Shown here piece after piece: positions 52,374 through 60,223 of a stretch of DNA of 64,000 nucleotides (position 1 is its first letter; every line of letters starts with the position of its first letter). The notes under the pieces are model-generated. The model did not search any database. It saw nothing but the letters and a program-made list of their open reading frames with translations, and was not told where the DNA came from. Location: the NCBI GenBank assembly GCA_035538795.1, contig DATLJS010000066.1, positions 62,001 to 126,000 of the forward strand, in the 5' to 3' direction. This stretch comes from JAJZGK01 sp035538795 (lineage in GTDB: Bacteria > Pseudomonadota > Alphaproteobacteria > Rhodospirillales > Magnetospirillaceae). The position numbers and the translations under genes are program-made.

Positions 52374-53159
52374 TTGCATCCACTAGAATTTGTAGATGTT
52401 GTCATTCTTGCTCTAACCGAGGGCGTAGCCGGGATTCTGCCTTTGGACGAGTCCGGTCATCGTGCCTTGTTGGCGGCCTATAGCGGCTGGAAAGCCGGAT
52501 CCATCCTGGTGGCCATCCAGGCCGGCACCTTACTGGCGCTGGTGGCGTGGCTGTGGCGCGACATGATTTTCATCGGCCAGGGGCTGTGGAAACTGCGCAA
52601 GGCCAGAGTCGAACCCGGCACCCGCCTGCTGGTCAAGGCCCTGGTGGCCGCCCTGCCCTGGATCGTCATCGTCGAGGGCTGGCTTGGCCGGCTGGAGGCC
52701 CATCTGGCCGTGGTCGGCGTGTTGACCATCCTTTCCGCCCTGGCGATGGGCGTCATCGACCGCATGAGCATGACGGTCAAACGCATCGAACATCTGTCCC
52801 CCACCGCCGCCACCGCCATGGGGCTGGTGCAGCTGGCCGCCATTCTGCCCGGTGTCGGCCGCGTCGCCGCCGCCTTGACCATGGGCCGCATGATCGGGCT
52901 GGAAAGGCCCGCCGCCTATCGCTTCGTGCTGCTGGCCTCGGTGCCGGTGTTGCTGGTCTCCACCATCCGCACCACCTTCGATTATTCCCTTCAGGGCGTC
53001 GGCCCGGGCAGCGGCGATCTGCTGGCCCTGGCCCTGACCTTCCCGCTGGTGCTGCTGGCGATCGCCCTGACCCAGGCCTGGATCTCGCGGGCCAGCCTGT
53101 CCCTGTTCGCCATCTATCGGCTGGCGCTGGGCGTGCTGATGATATGGATGGCCTTTTAG
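52374..53159 (+). CDS. UppP/BacA-like membrane protein with altered catalytic motifs
   Basis: 261 residues from a TTG start with GGGGGTAGG upstream. About eight helices fit the undecaprenyl-diphosphatase fold. The first motif, normally E-G-x-x-E-F-L-P-I-S-S-T-G-H, reads EGVAGILPLDESGH, so the second catalytic Glu is Gly20. The second motif, normally PGTSRSG, reads PGVGRVAAA, keeping only Pro, Gly and Arg163. Activity as an undecaprenyl-pyrophosphate phosphatase is therefore doubtful; it may be a transporter-like or regulatory paralogue. It precedes the mgtC gene by 82 bases. Confidence 0.75.
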   Translation: MHPLEFVDVVILALTEGVAGILPLDESGHRALLAAYSGWKAGSILVAIQAGTLLALVAWLWRDMIFIGQGLWKLRKARVEPGTRLLVKALVAALPWIVIVEGWLGRLEAHLAVVGVLTILSALAMGVIDRMSMTVKRIEHLSPTAATAMGLVQLAAILPGVGRVAAALTMGRMIGLERPAAYRFVLLASVPVLLVSTIRTTFDYSLQGVGPGSGDLLALALTFPLVLLAIALTQAWISRASLSLFAIYRLALGVLMIWMAF

Positions 53160-53183
53160 GCCTTTTGCCTCCCGCTTCCCTTG

Positions 53184-53206
53184 GTCATATATTACACTCA
53201 TATGAC
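53184..53206 (+). promoter_or_regulatory. Palindrome upstream of mgtC-like gene
   Basis: GTCATAT and ATATGAC are separated by nine bases, 35 bases before the start codon. It may be an operator for the MgtC transcript. Confidence 0.35.
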
Positions 53207-53241
53207 ATAACGGAACCCCATCCCGCTTTCGGAGGTCCATC

Positions 53242-53997
53242 ATGAGTCCCATCTCCTCCGACGCCCTGGCCGCCTATTGGTCGGCCCCCGAGATCGCCAT
53301 CAACCTGCTGATCTTCGCCAATCTGATGGGGGCTTTGTTCCTAGGCCTGCTGGTGGGATACGAGCGCAGCTATCACGGCCGCGCCGCCGGCATGCGTACC
53401 TATGGGCTGGTCTGCGTCGCCTCAGCGGCCCTGACCATCGTCAGCGGTTATCCCGGCTATTGGTTCGGCGGCCATTCCCTGACCTCGGGAGTGACGGTGG
53501 GCGATCCCACCCGCGTCATCCAAGGCATCGTCACCGGCATCGGCTTCCTGGGCGCCGGCGTCATCATGAAGGAAGGCTTCAACATCAGCGGCCTGACCAC
53601 CGCCGCCTCGATCTGGGCGGCGGCGGTGATCGGGGTGACCATCGGCCTGGGCTTCTATGCCGCCGGCATCCTGCTGGCGGTCATCGCCGCCCTGTTCATG
53701 CTGTGGGGATCGCGGCTGGAGCAATGGCTGCCGTCGCGGCCCGCCTTGGCGGTCAGCATGCGCTTCCGCCCCGGCTTCCACCCCCACGAACAGGTCTTGC
53801 GGCGCGTCGCCAAGGAACGCGGCTACGACATCGCCGGCGGCACCCTGTCCATCACCAATCAGGACGGCCAAGCCGAATGGCACTTTGTCGCCATCCGCCG
53901 CCACAAGGATCAGGGCGAAACCCTGTCGGCCATCGCCGAGGAACTGGCGGGGTTCAGCGGCGTGGAATCCTACTCCATCTCGCACGCACGAAACTAA
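53242..53997 (+). CDS. MgtC/SapB-family membrane protein
   Basis: 251 residues behind GGAGG. The membrane domain has the signature GLLVGYERSYHGRAAGMRTY and GIGFLGAGVIMKEGFNISGL (five to six helices). An ACT-like C-terminal domain follows (ITNQDGQAEWHFVAIRRH). MgtC proteins help bacteria cope with low Mg and modulate the F-ATPase in Salmonella; here the role is inferred. It is followed 17 bases later by the thermonuclease-like gene. Confidence 0.93.
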   Translation: MSPISSDALAAYWSAPEIAINLLIFANLMGALFLGLLVGYERSYHGRAAGMRTYGLVCVASAALTIVSGYPGYWFGGHSLTSGVTVGDPTRVIQGIVTGIGFLGAGVIMKEGFNISGLTTAASIWAAAVIGVTIGLGFYAAGILLAVIAALFMLWGSRLEQWLPSRPALAVSMRFRPGFHPHEQVLRRVAKERGYDIAGGTLSITNQDGQAEWHFVAIRRHKDQGETLSAIAEELAGFSGVESYSISHARN

Positions 53998-54014
53998 GAC
54001 GCTATTCTTGGCGG

Positions 54015-54878
54015 ATGAGACTCCGCTTGATTGCGCTCAGCCTTCTGCTGACGGCCGCCTGGACCGCCGCCGAAGCCGCCGAACCGTCCGCCTTGCCGCC
54101 GGCTTTGACGCCTCAGGGGCAAGCGCGGGTGAAGGCGCTTGCCCCGGACGGCGTGCTGACGCTGGAAGACGGGCGCATGGTCAAACTGGCCGGCATCGAA
54201 CTGCCCCGGCCTTTGCTGAACGGCAAGGGCGCCGCCAGACCCCAGGCTCAAGACGACGCCGGCAAATTGCTGGCGGCCTTGACCGCCGGACAGCCGCTGA
54301 TTCTGTCGGGCGAGGCCGGGCCTGACCGCTGGAACCGTCTGCCGCTTCAGGCCGCGACCGCCTCCGGGCAGTGGCTTCAGGCCGAACTGCTGTCGCGGGG
54401 TCTAGCCCGGGTGGTCCCCGAGGCCGATCAGAACGACAATCTGCTGGACCGCCTGCTGGCCGCCGAGAATTCCGCCCGCCGCGCCCACCTGGGCCTGTGG
54501 GCCGACCAGGCGTTCCGCGTCAAAGCCCCCGACGAAGCCGGGCAATGGCTTGACAGTTTCCAGGTGTTTGAAGGCCGTGTCGCCTCGGCCAATCTGGCGC
54601 GGGGCTATGTCTATGTGAATTTCGGCAAAGACCGGCGCCAAGACCTGTCGCTGAAGATTCCCCGCGGCGTGCGCAAGGCGCTGCCGGGCGACCCCCTCGG
54701 CCTGGCCGGGCGGCAGGTGCGGGTGCGCGGCTGGATCGGCAAAGGCGTCGGGCCGATGATCGAAATCCGTCATCGCCGACAGATCGAATTGCTAGATGGC
54801 GTTTGGCCCGCCAGAATGGAAAACGAAGCTCCCCGCCAAAGCGCCAGGGAAAATCCACCCAGGGAAAGCGCACCATGA
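54015..54878 (+). CDS. Exported thermonuclease-fold protein with degenerate active site
   Basis: 287 residues. A signal peptide (LIALSLLLTAAWTAAEA) is followed by a staphylococcal-nuclease-like barrel: DGVLTLEDGRMVKLAGIELP, GPDRWNRLPLQ, ELLSRGLARVVP. In active enzymes the first Arg and the Glu of the D-x-P-E motif are needed; here they are Lys and Arg (VKLAGIELPRP), while the third (Arg in DRWNR) remains. It is probably non-hydrolytic, perhaps binding periplasmic ligands. The last 100 residues form an OB-like domain. It overlaps the proline iminopeptidase gene by ATGA. Confidence 0.75.
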   Translation: MRLRLIALSLLLTAAWTAAEAAEPSALPPALTPQGQARVKALAPDGVLTLEDGRMVKLAGIELPRPLLNGKGAARPQAQDDAGKLLAALTAGQPLILSGEAGPDRWNRLPLQAATASGQWLQAELLSRGLARVVPEADQNDNLLDRLLAAENSARRAHLGLWADQAFRVKAPDEAGQWLDSFQVFEGRVASANLARGYVYVNFGKDRRQDLSLKIPRGVRKALPGDPLGLAGRQVRVRGWIGKGVGPMIEIRHRRQIELLDGVWPARMENEAPRQSARENPPRESAP

Positions 54879-55840
54879 AAACCGAGCAACCGGCCCAGGG
54901 CGGTCTTTATCCCGCCATTTCCCCGCACCAGCACGGCTGGCTGCCGGTGGGCGAACGCCACCGCCTGTACTGGGAAGAGTCCGGCAATCCCCTGGGGATG
55001 CCGGTGGTCTTTCTACACGGCGGCCCCGGCGGCGGCTGTTCACCCATGCATCGGCGTTTCTTCGATCCCCAGTTCTACCGCATCGTTCTGTTCGACCAGC
55101 GGGGCGCCGGGCGATCCTCGCCCCATGCCTGCATCGAGGACAACACCACCGCCCATCTGGTGGCCGATCTGGAAAGCCTGCGGGAATCCCTGAACATCGA
55201 ACGCTGGCTGGTCTTCGGCGGATCGTGGGGCAGCACCCTGGCCCTGGCTTACGGACAAACCCATCCCGGCCGCTGCCTGGGCTTCGTTCTGCGCGGCGTC
55301 TTTTTGTTTCGCAAGACCGAGGTGGAGTGGTTCCTGAACGGCATGGGCCGCATTTTCCCCGAAGCCGCCCGCGCCTATTTGTCGTACCTGCCCGAAGCCG
55401 AGCGCCAGGATCCCCTGGCCGCCTATCATCGCCGCCTGACCGACGCCAACCCGCTGGTGCATATGCCCGCCGCTCAAGTCTGGTGCCGCTATGAAGAGGC
55501 CTGTTCCCGCCTGATTCCCGAATCCGGCGACGGCCGCCCGTCGCCCGCCGCCCTGTCCATGGCACGCATCGAAGCCCATTACATGGTCAACAACGGCTTC
55601 ATGGCCGACAACCAGCTTCTGCACGGCCTGCCACGCCTGCACGGCCTGCCCGCCGTCATCGTTCAGGGCCGCTACGACATCATCTGCCCCATGACCAGCG
55701 CCGACGAACTGACCCGCGCCTGGCCGGGCGCCGTCTTGCATGTGGTTCCCGACGGCGGCCACTCGGCCCTCGACCCCGGCATTCTCCGCGCCCTGGTCGC
55801 CGCCACCGACCAGTTCCGGAACCTGTTGCAGCTTCCTTGA
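54875..55840 (+). CDS. pip: Proline iminopeptidase
   Basis: 321 residues from the ATG 54875. The alpha/beta-hydrolase shows the oxyanion motif FLHGGPGGGC, the nucleophile Ser in FGGSWGSTLALAYG near residue 115, and a C-terminal His in PDGGHSAL. The conserved FDQRGAGRSSPHACIEDNTT matches bacterial Pip enzymes, which release N-terminal proline. It is translationally coupled to the upstream exported protein, although Pip is cytoplasmic. Confidence 0.95.
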   Translation: MKTEQPAQGGLYPAISPHQHGWLPVGERHRLYWEESGNPLGMPVVFLHGGPGGGCSPMHRRFFDPQFYRIVLFDQRGAGRSSPHACIEDNTTAHLVADLESLRESLNIERWLVFGGSWGSTLALAYGQTHPGRCLGFVLRGVFLFRKTEVEWFLNGMGRIFPEAARAYLSYLPEAERQDPLAAYHRRLTDANPLVHMPAAQVWCRYEEACSRLIPESGDGRPSPAALSMARIEAHYMVNNGFMADNQLLHGLPRLHGLPAVIVQGRYDIICPMTSADELTRAWPGAVLHVVPDGGHSALDPGILRALVAATDQFRNLLQLP

Positions 55841-55875
55841 TCAGACCCCCCGCCCCATGCGATAACCCCGCCTGG

Positions 55876-55952
55876 GCGCCCGTAGCTCAGCAGGATAGAG
55901 CACAGGATTCCTAATCCTGGGGCCACTGGTTCGAATCCAGTCGGGCGCACCA
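55876..55952 (+). tRNA. tRNA-Arg (anticodon CCT)
   Basis: Complete, with encoded CCA. The acceptor GCGCCCG pairs with CGGGCGC. The D arm is AGCTCAGCAGGATAGAGC. The anticodon stem CAGGA/TCCTG has loop TTCCTAA, so the anticodon is CCU. The T loop is GGTTCGAATCC. Confidence 0.97.
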
Positions 55953-55963
55953 ACAAATTCAAA

Positions 55964-55995
55964 GGGTTAGGTCTGTGATGGGCCTAACCCCTTTT
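55964..55995 (+). terminator. Terminator of the tRNA-Arg gene
   Basis: GGGTTAGG (55964-55971) pairs with CCTAACCC (55983-55990), followed by CTTTT. The 240 bases from here to the next gene hold no gene I can support. Confidence 0.75.
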
Positions 55996-56237
55996 GCTTG
56001 GGGTATCCCCAGGAATGAGCGGAGCACTGCAAGTTTGTCCCAAGAGACTGCTTGAAAATTTGCCCCGGCGAGGCAACTAGCGCGGCTTTCAAGAACCAGA
56101 GCGCAGCGGACCTGGGGTCCGAGGACAGGAAACACAGATATCGTCCGCACATGAACGGCTATTTGCGCTTTCCCGGCGAACCACCCACTCCCGGACACCT
56201 GCCCCCGGGCCGCCCGCCGATTAAGGGGAACGCCCGA

Positions 56238-57116
56238 TCAGCACTTCGGCCAGCGGTGATGCAGCCATAGCCATTGGCCGGGGGTTTCCCGGATCCAGGC
56301 TTCCAAGCGTTCGTTGACGCGGCACATCAACGCAAAGGTGTCTTCGCTCCGATCGCCGCTGTCAGGCAACTCCAGAGGCGCCTCAAAAATGGCCCGGAAC
56401 CGCACACCGGGCAGGCGCACGATATGCACCGGCACTACCGGGCATTGGAATTTCAGGGCCAGATGGGCCGCCGCCGGGGCGGTCATGACCTCGCGGCCGA
56501 AGAACGGCACGGCGATGCCGTCGTTCATCTTCTGATCCACCAGAAAACCCAGATGCATGCCCGCCTTCAAGGCCGCCAGCACCTGGCGGGCCCCCGCCGG
56601 GCCTTTGGGAATCATGCCTTCGACATCGCCGCCGCGGGCTTTGCGGAACAGACGGTCGATCCACGGATTGTTGGGCTTGCGGTAGATCACGCCCAAGGGC
56701 AGGCCCAGCCTGCCGGCCAACTGCATGGACAATTCCCAGCCGCCCAGATGCGCGCCCACCAGAAGACCCGGCTTGCCGTCGTCGCGCATGGCGTCGACGT
56801 GCTCGCCGCCGACAATCTCGACCCGGTCGTTGGCGATCTGGCGCATATGTGGGAATTCACCGACCGTACGGCCGAGATTGTCCCAAACCTGAAGCACGAT
56901 CGCTTCGATTCCAGCATCGTCCAGGTCGGGAAAAGCAAGGCGCAGGTTCTGGCGGGCGATCAGGCTGTTTTTCAGCCGGGGTCCGACGGCGCGGGCGATA
57001 AAGCCGGCGATGGCCGAAGCCCTTTCGACCGGCAGAACGGCGAACAGCCCCCAGCCGGCATAAGCCGCCAGCGCCTCCGCCACATGGCGCAGACGCTGAA
57101 AATAGGTACGGACCAT
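56238..57116 (-). CDS. Lysophospholipid/lipid A acyltransferase (LpxL/HtrB family)
   Basis: 292 residues with an N-terminal hydrophobic anchor (AYAGWGLFAVLPV). The H-x4-E catalytic motif AHLGGWE is near residue 120, followed by GVIYRKPNNPWIDRLFRK, the GFLVDQKMNDGIAVPFFG segment, and a C-terminal WIRETPGQWLWLHHRWP block. It adds secondary acyl chains to Kdo2-lipid A or related lipids at the inner membrane. It is monocistronic, between tRNA-Arg and a small membrane gene. Confidence 0.93.
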   Translation of the reverse strand: MVRTYFQRLRHVAEALAAYAGWGLFAVLPVERASAIAGFIARAVGPRLKNSLIARQNLRLAFPDLDDAGIEAIVLQVWDNLGRTVGEFPHMRQIANDRVEIVGGEHVDAMRDDGKPGLLVGAHLGGWELSMQLAGRLGLPLGVIYRKPNNPWIDRLFRKARGGDVEGMIPKGPAGARQVLAALKAGMHLGFLVDQKMNDGIAVPFFGREVMTAPAAAHLALKFQCPVVPVHIVRLPGVRFRAIFEAPLELPDSGDRSEDTFALMCRVNERLEAWIRETPGQWLWLHHRWPKC

Positions 57117-57370
57117 AGGGAAACAACTCCCAAACCAGAGCCGCCCGGCATCGTGAAGCCACGGGCATCAAATCTGTCAGGGAAGGGTCCAAAAGGTGGC
57201 TTCACGAACGAAGCGGCCGTGGGAGTACCCAACGAATTCGAGTGAGTAGATTAGCACACGGCCGTTGTCCCATTGCAAGGAAGCGCGTGTAACAAAGAGT
57301 TACCAATTGTCCAAAGTTGCCAGACGCCGTCGTTCCGCCGACGCGGCGCCAGCGGCAAGGCCGTTCCAGG

Positions 57371-57652
57371 CTAGCGCCCCTTGCTGAAATAACGCCGCCG
57401 CCGCGGACGACAGGCCCAGAGCAGAACTCCGCCCACCGGCGCCGCCACCAGCCATGCCGGCAAAGCCAGCAGCAACGCCGTCAGCGACGGCAAATCCTCG
57501 AACCGGGGCACCCGTCCCGACACCAGCAGCCAAATGTCCGCCGTCATCAGCCGGGCATGTTCGCCGGGAGCGAAAGCCAGCACCGCGTCCCCCGAAGCCA
57601 TCAGCATGGCCAGAACCAGAAAGGCCCAGCCCACAACGCGACCGATACCCAT
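57371..57652 (-). CDS. Small membrane protein, 93 aa, unknown function
   Basis: Starts at the ATG 57650-57652 with GGGGGG upstream; an ATG eight codons earlier with AGGA is equally possible. Two hydrophobic segments (GWAFLVLAMLMASGDAVLAF and a second near ALLLALPAWLVAAPVGGVLLW) flank a polar loop, with a basic tail RPRRRRYFSKGR. It resembles small inner-membrane proteins found in many alphaproteobacteria; function unknown. The 254 bases to the acyltransferase gene show no other gene. Confidence 0.7.
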   Translation of the reverse strand: MGIGRVVGWAFLVLAMLMASGDAVLAFAPGEHARLMTADIWLLVSGRVPRFEDLPSLTALLLALPAWLVAAPVGGVLLWACRPRRRRYFSKGR

Positions 57653-57816
57653 GCAGCCCCCCACTTGGCCGGTCATTGCAATCCTGTGGAATACCACCCT
57701 TTGGTCTTGCCACAGATTGTTCACAAATTCAACGCGCGAGCCCGGCGGTAGGGGTTGCAATGCGTTTTGCTCTCGTATATTAATCCCGCTCCATTCCGTG
57801 CGGGCCGCGGAATTGC

Positions 57817-57907
57817 GGAGAGGTGGCCGAGCGGTCGAAGGCGCACGCCTGGAAAGTGTGTATACGTCAAAAGCGTATCGTGGGTTCGAATCCCACCCTC
57901 TCCGCCA
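57817..57907 (+). tRNA. tRNA-Ser (anticodon GGA)
   Basis: Class II tRNA with encoded CCA. The acceptor GGAGAGG pairs with CCTCTCC. The anticodon loop CTGGAAA lies between CACGC and GTGTG, the long variable arm is TATACGTCAAAAGCGTAT, and the T arm has GGTTCGAATCC. Confidence 0.97.
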
Positions 57908-58051
57908 ATCTATTTTCTGAAAAATCAGTTCGTTAGATTGGCGCATCCGGCGATGCCGGCAGGTATCACGGCGGATATCCCCGGATTCTTCTTTTCCGCA
58001 CGGACGGTCGGCGCGGAGCAAAAACGAGTGCGCGTTCCAGATCGTCTTGAA

Positions 58052-58978
58052 TCAACGCCTTCTGATCACCGTCGCCCGACCGAAGGCGGGTTGGCGGAAG
58101 TCCAGGTTCGGATGATCTTTCAGACAGACGGCCAGATCCCTTGGCGGATCGTCGAAACCGTCGTCGGCCAAGGGAAAGGTGCCGTAATGCATGGCTAGGC
58201 TAACCTGGGATTCCAGGGTCAGACTGGCGGCCACCGCTTCCGCCGGATTGATGTGCACGGGCGACATGAACCAGCGCGGCGTATAGGCGCCGATGGGCAG
58301 CAGCGACAGGGTCATCGGCCCCAGCCGTTCGCGGATTTGCGCGAAATGCGGGCCGTCGCCGGTATCGCCGGCGAAATAGACTCTGCCCTCCTTGCTTTCC
58401 ACCACGAAGCCGCCCCACAGGGTGGCGTTGCGGTCGAAAGGCGTGCGGGCAGAGAAATGTTCGGCCGGCACGTAATGAACCGTCACGCCCGGCGCGATCT
58501 CGTGGCTTTGCCACCAATCCAGTTCCACCATGCGGGCGGCGGCGCGGCGCGGCAGCGCCTTGCCGACATTGCGCCCGGTCAGCAGCAGCGGCCGGTGGCG
58601 CTTGGCCAAAGCGGCCAGGGTCGGACGGTCCAGATGATCGTAGTGATTATGGCTGACCAGCACCACGTCGATGGGCGGCAACTCGGCCAGGGAAAGAGCC
58701 GGAGGCCGCACCCGGCGCACGCCGATTCCCGGCATCGGCCCAACCCTTCGGGACCAGACCGGATCGGTTAGGATGTTCAGTCCGGCCATCTGCACCAGAA
58801 CGGTGGAATGCCCCACCAAAGTAACGCGAATGCCGCCGTCGTCGACCCTCGCCGCCGGCCGGTCGGCGGGATCGTTGACGACATGGCGGGGCCAGCGGGG
58901 CCGCCGCCGCTTCATCATCCAGCGCAGGGCGGTGATGAAGCGGTGGTCGGATTCGCCGGTGAGATTGTGAAAGCTCAC
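58052..58978 (-). CDS. Metallo-beta-lactamase-fold hydrolase (NAPE-PLD-like / UlaG-like)
   Basis: 308 residues from a GTG at 58976-58978; the start is uncertain because no strong site is present. The fold shows VGHSTVLVQMAGLNILTDPV, the metal-binding HNHYDHLDRPTL, and later VHYVPAEHFSAR, YFAGDTGDG and AMHYGTF. Relatives include NAPE-PLD and RomA-type proteins. It follows the Old Yellow Enzyme gene by 35 bases on the same strand. The frame is open well upstream, but that part overlaps the OYE gene. Confidence 0.88.
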   Translation of the reverse strand: MSFHNLTGESDHRFITALRWMMKRRRPRWPRHVVNDPADRPAARVDDGGIRVTLVGHSTVLVQMAGLNILTDPVWSRRVGPMPGIGVRRVRPPALSLAELPPIDVVLVSHNHYDHLDRPTLAALAKRHRPLLLTGRNVGKALPRRAAARMVELDWWQSHEIAPGVTVHYVPAEHFSARTPFDRNATLWGGFVVESKEGRVYFAGDTGDGPHFAQIRERLGPMTLSLLPIGAYTPRWFMSPVHINPAEAVAASLTLESQVSLAMHYGTFPLADDGFDDPPRDLAVCLKDHPNLDFRQPAFGRATVIRRR

Positions 58979-59013
58979 GTCCAATCGCCCATATCGACCG
59001 TTCGGGCCCGCTC

Positions 59014-60072
59014 TCAGGCCACCTCCAACGCGGGATAGTCGGTATAGCCCGCCGCCGTGCCGCCGTGAAAGCTTTCCGGCTTCGGCTCGTTCAGCGCCGC
59101 CCGCAACTGCAAACGCTTGGGCAGATCGGGATTGGCGATGAACAGCTTGCCCCACGACACGGCGTCGGCCTCGCCCTTGGCCAGCACCGCTTCGGCGTCT
59201 TCCCGGCTCAGGTTCTCATTGACGATATAGGCGCCGCCGAACTGCTTCTTCAGCTGCGGCCCCAGGCGGTCTTCGCCCAGATATTCGCGGGCGAACAGGA
59301 AAGCCAGCCCGCGGCGGCCGGCCTCGTGGGCGACATAGCCAAAGGTGGCGGCCGGATTGGAATCGCTCATGGTGTGGGCGTCGCCGCGCGGCGCCAGATG
59401 CAGACCCACCCGGTCGGCGCCCCACACGGAAATGGCGGCGTCGACCACTTCCAGCATCAGCCGGGCGCGGTTTTCGACAGAGCCGCCGTACTGGTCGGTG
59501 CGCTTGTTGGTGCCGTCCTGCAGGAACTGGTCGAGCAGATAGCCGTTGGCGCCGTGGATTTCCACGCCGTCGAAACCGGCTTTCTTGGCGTTCTCGGCGC
59601 CTTTGCGATAGGCCTCGACGATGCCGGGAATCTCCGACGTCTCCAGGGCGCGGGGCGTGACATAGGATTTGACGGGACGCACCAGGCTGACATGGCCTTC
59701 GGCGGCGATGGCGCTGGGCGCCACCGGCAGTTCGCCGTTCAGATAAAGGGGATCGGAAATGCGCCCCACATGCCAAAGCTGCAAAACGATCCGGCCGCCG
59801 GCCTTGTGCACGGCGCCGGTCACCAGCTTCCAGCCTTCGACCTGTTCGTCGGACCAGATGCCGGGGGTGTCGGGATAGCCGACGCCCATGGGCGTGACCG
59901 ACGTGGCCTCCGTCAGAATCAGGCCGGCGGAAGCGCGTTGGGCGTAGTATTGAGCCATCAAGGCGTTGGGCACCCGGCCCTGGCTGCTGCGGCAGCGGGT
60001 CAGCGGAGCCATAACGACGCGGTTGGGAAGCTCGAAAGCGCCCATCTTGATGGGATCGAACAGCTTAGACAT
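59014..60072 (-). CDS. Old Yellow Enzyme family alkene reductase (NemA-like)
   Basis: 352 residues. FMN-binding TIM barrel: LPNRVVMAPLTRCRSS, the active-site HGANGYLLDQFLQDGTN, RTDQYGGSVENRARL and WGKLFIANPDLP. It reduces activated C=C bonds or nitro compounds with NADPH and is often linked to electrophile stress. It is followed by the metallo-beta-lactamase-fold gene, probably in one transcript. Confidence 0.95.
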   Translation of the reverse strand: MSKLFDPIKMGAFELPNRVVMAPLTRCRSSQGRVPNALMAQYYAQRASAGLILTEATSVTPMGVGYPDTPGIWSDEQVEGWKLVTGAVHKAGGRIVLQLWHVGRISDPLYLNGELPVAPSAIAAEGHVSLVRPVKSYVTPRALETSEIPGIVEAYRKGAENAKKAGFDGVEIHGANGYLLDQFLQDGTNKRTDQYGGSVENRARLMLEVVDAAISVWGADRVGLHLAPRGDAHTMSDSNPAATFGYVAHEAGRRGLAFLFAREYLGEDRLGPQLKKQFGGAYIVNENLSREDAEAVLAKGEADAVSWGKLFIANPDLPKRLQLRAALNEPKPESFHGGTAAGYTDYPALEVA

Positions 60073-60223
60073 GGGAATTCCTTGGTCTCAAGTCTCGTTG
60101 CCTCTGAAGATAGGGCGGAAGTAACCCGAGGCAATGGGCGGCAAAGCTTCAAAATCTCTTCATAATGGTTCCAAGCTTGCGAGACGTAGGCTGTGCCTTC
60201 CTTTTTCTCGATGGGGGGTCCCA

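Noticed and set aside
55953..56237. Possible integration scar downstream of tRNA-Arg
   Set aside because: No repeat of the tRNA 3' end, no integrase, and only short unsupported ORFs; the stem there is an ordinary terminator.
58979..59155. N-terminal extension of the metallo-beta-lactamase-fold protein
   Set aside because: It overlaps the 3' end of the Old Yellow Enzyme gene and lacks family similarity; a GTG start at 58978 is preferred.
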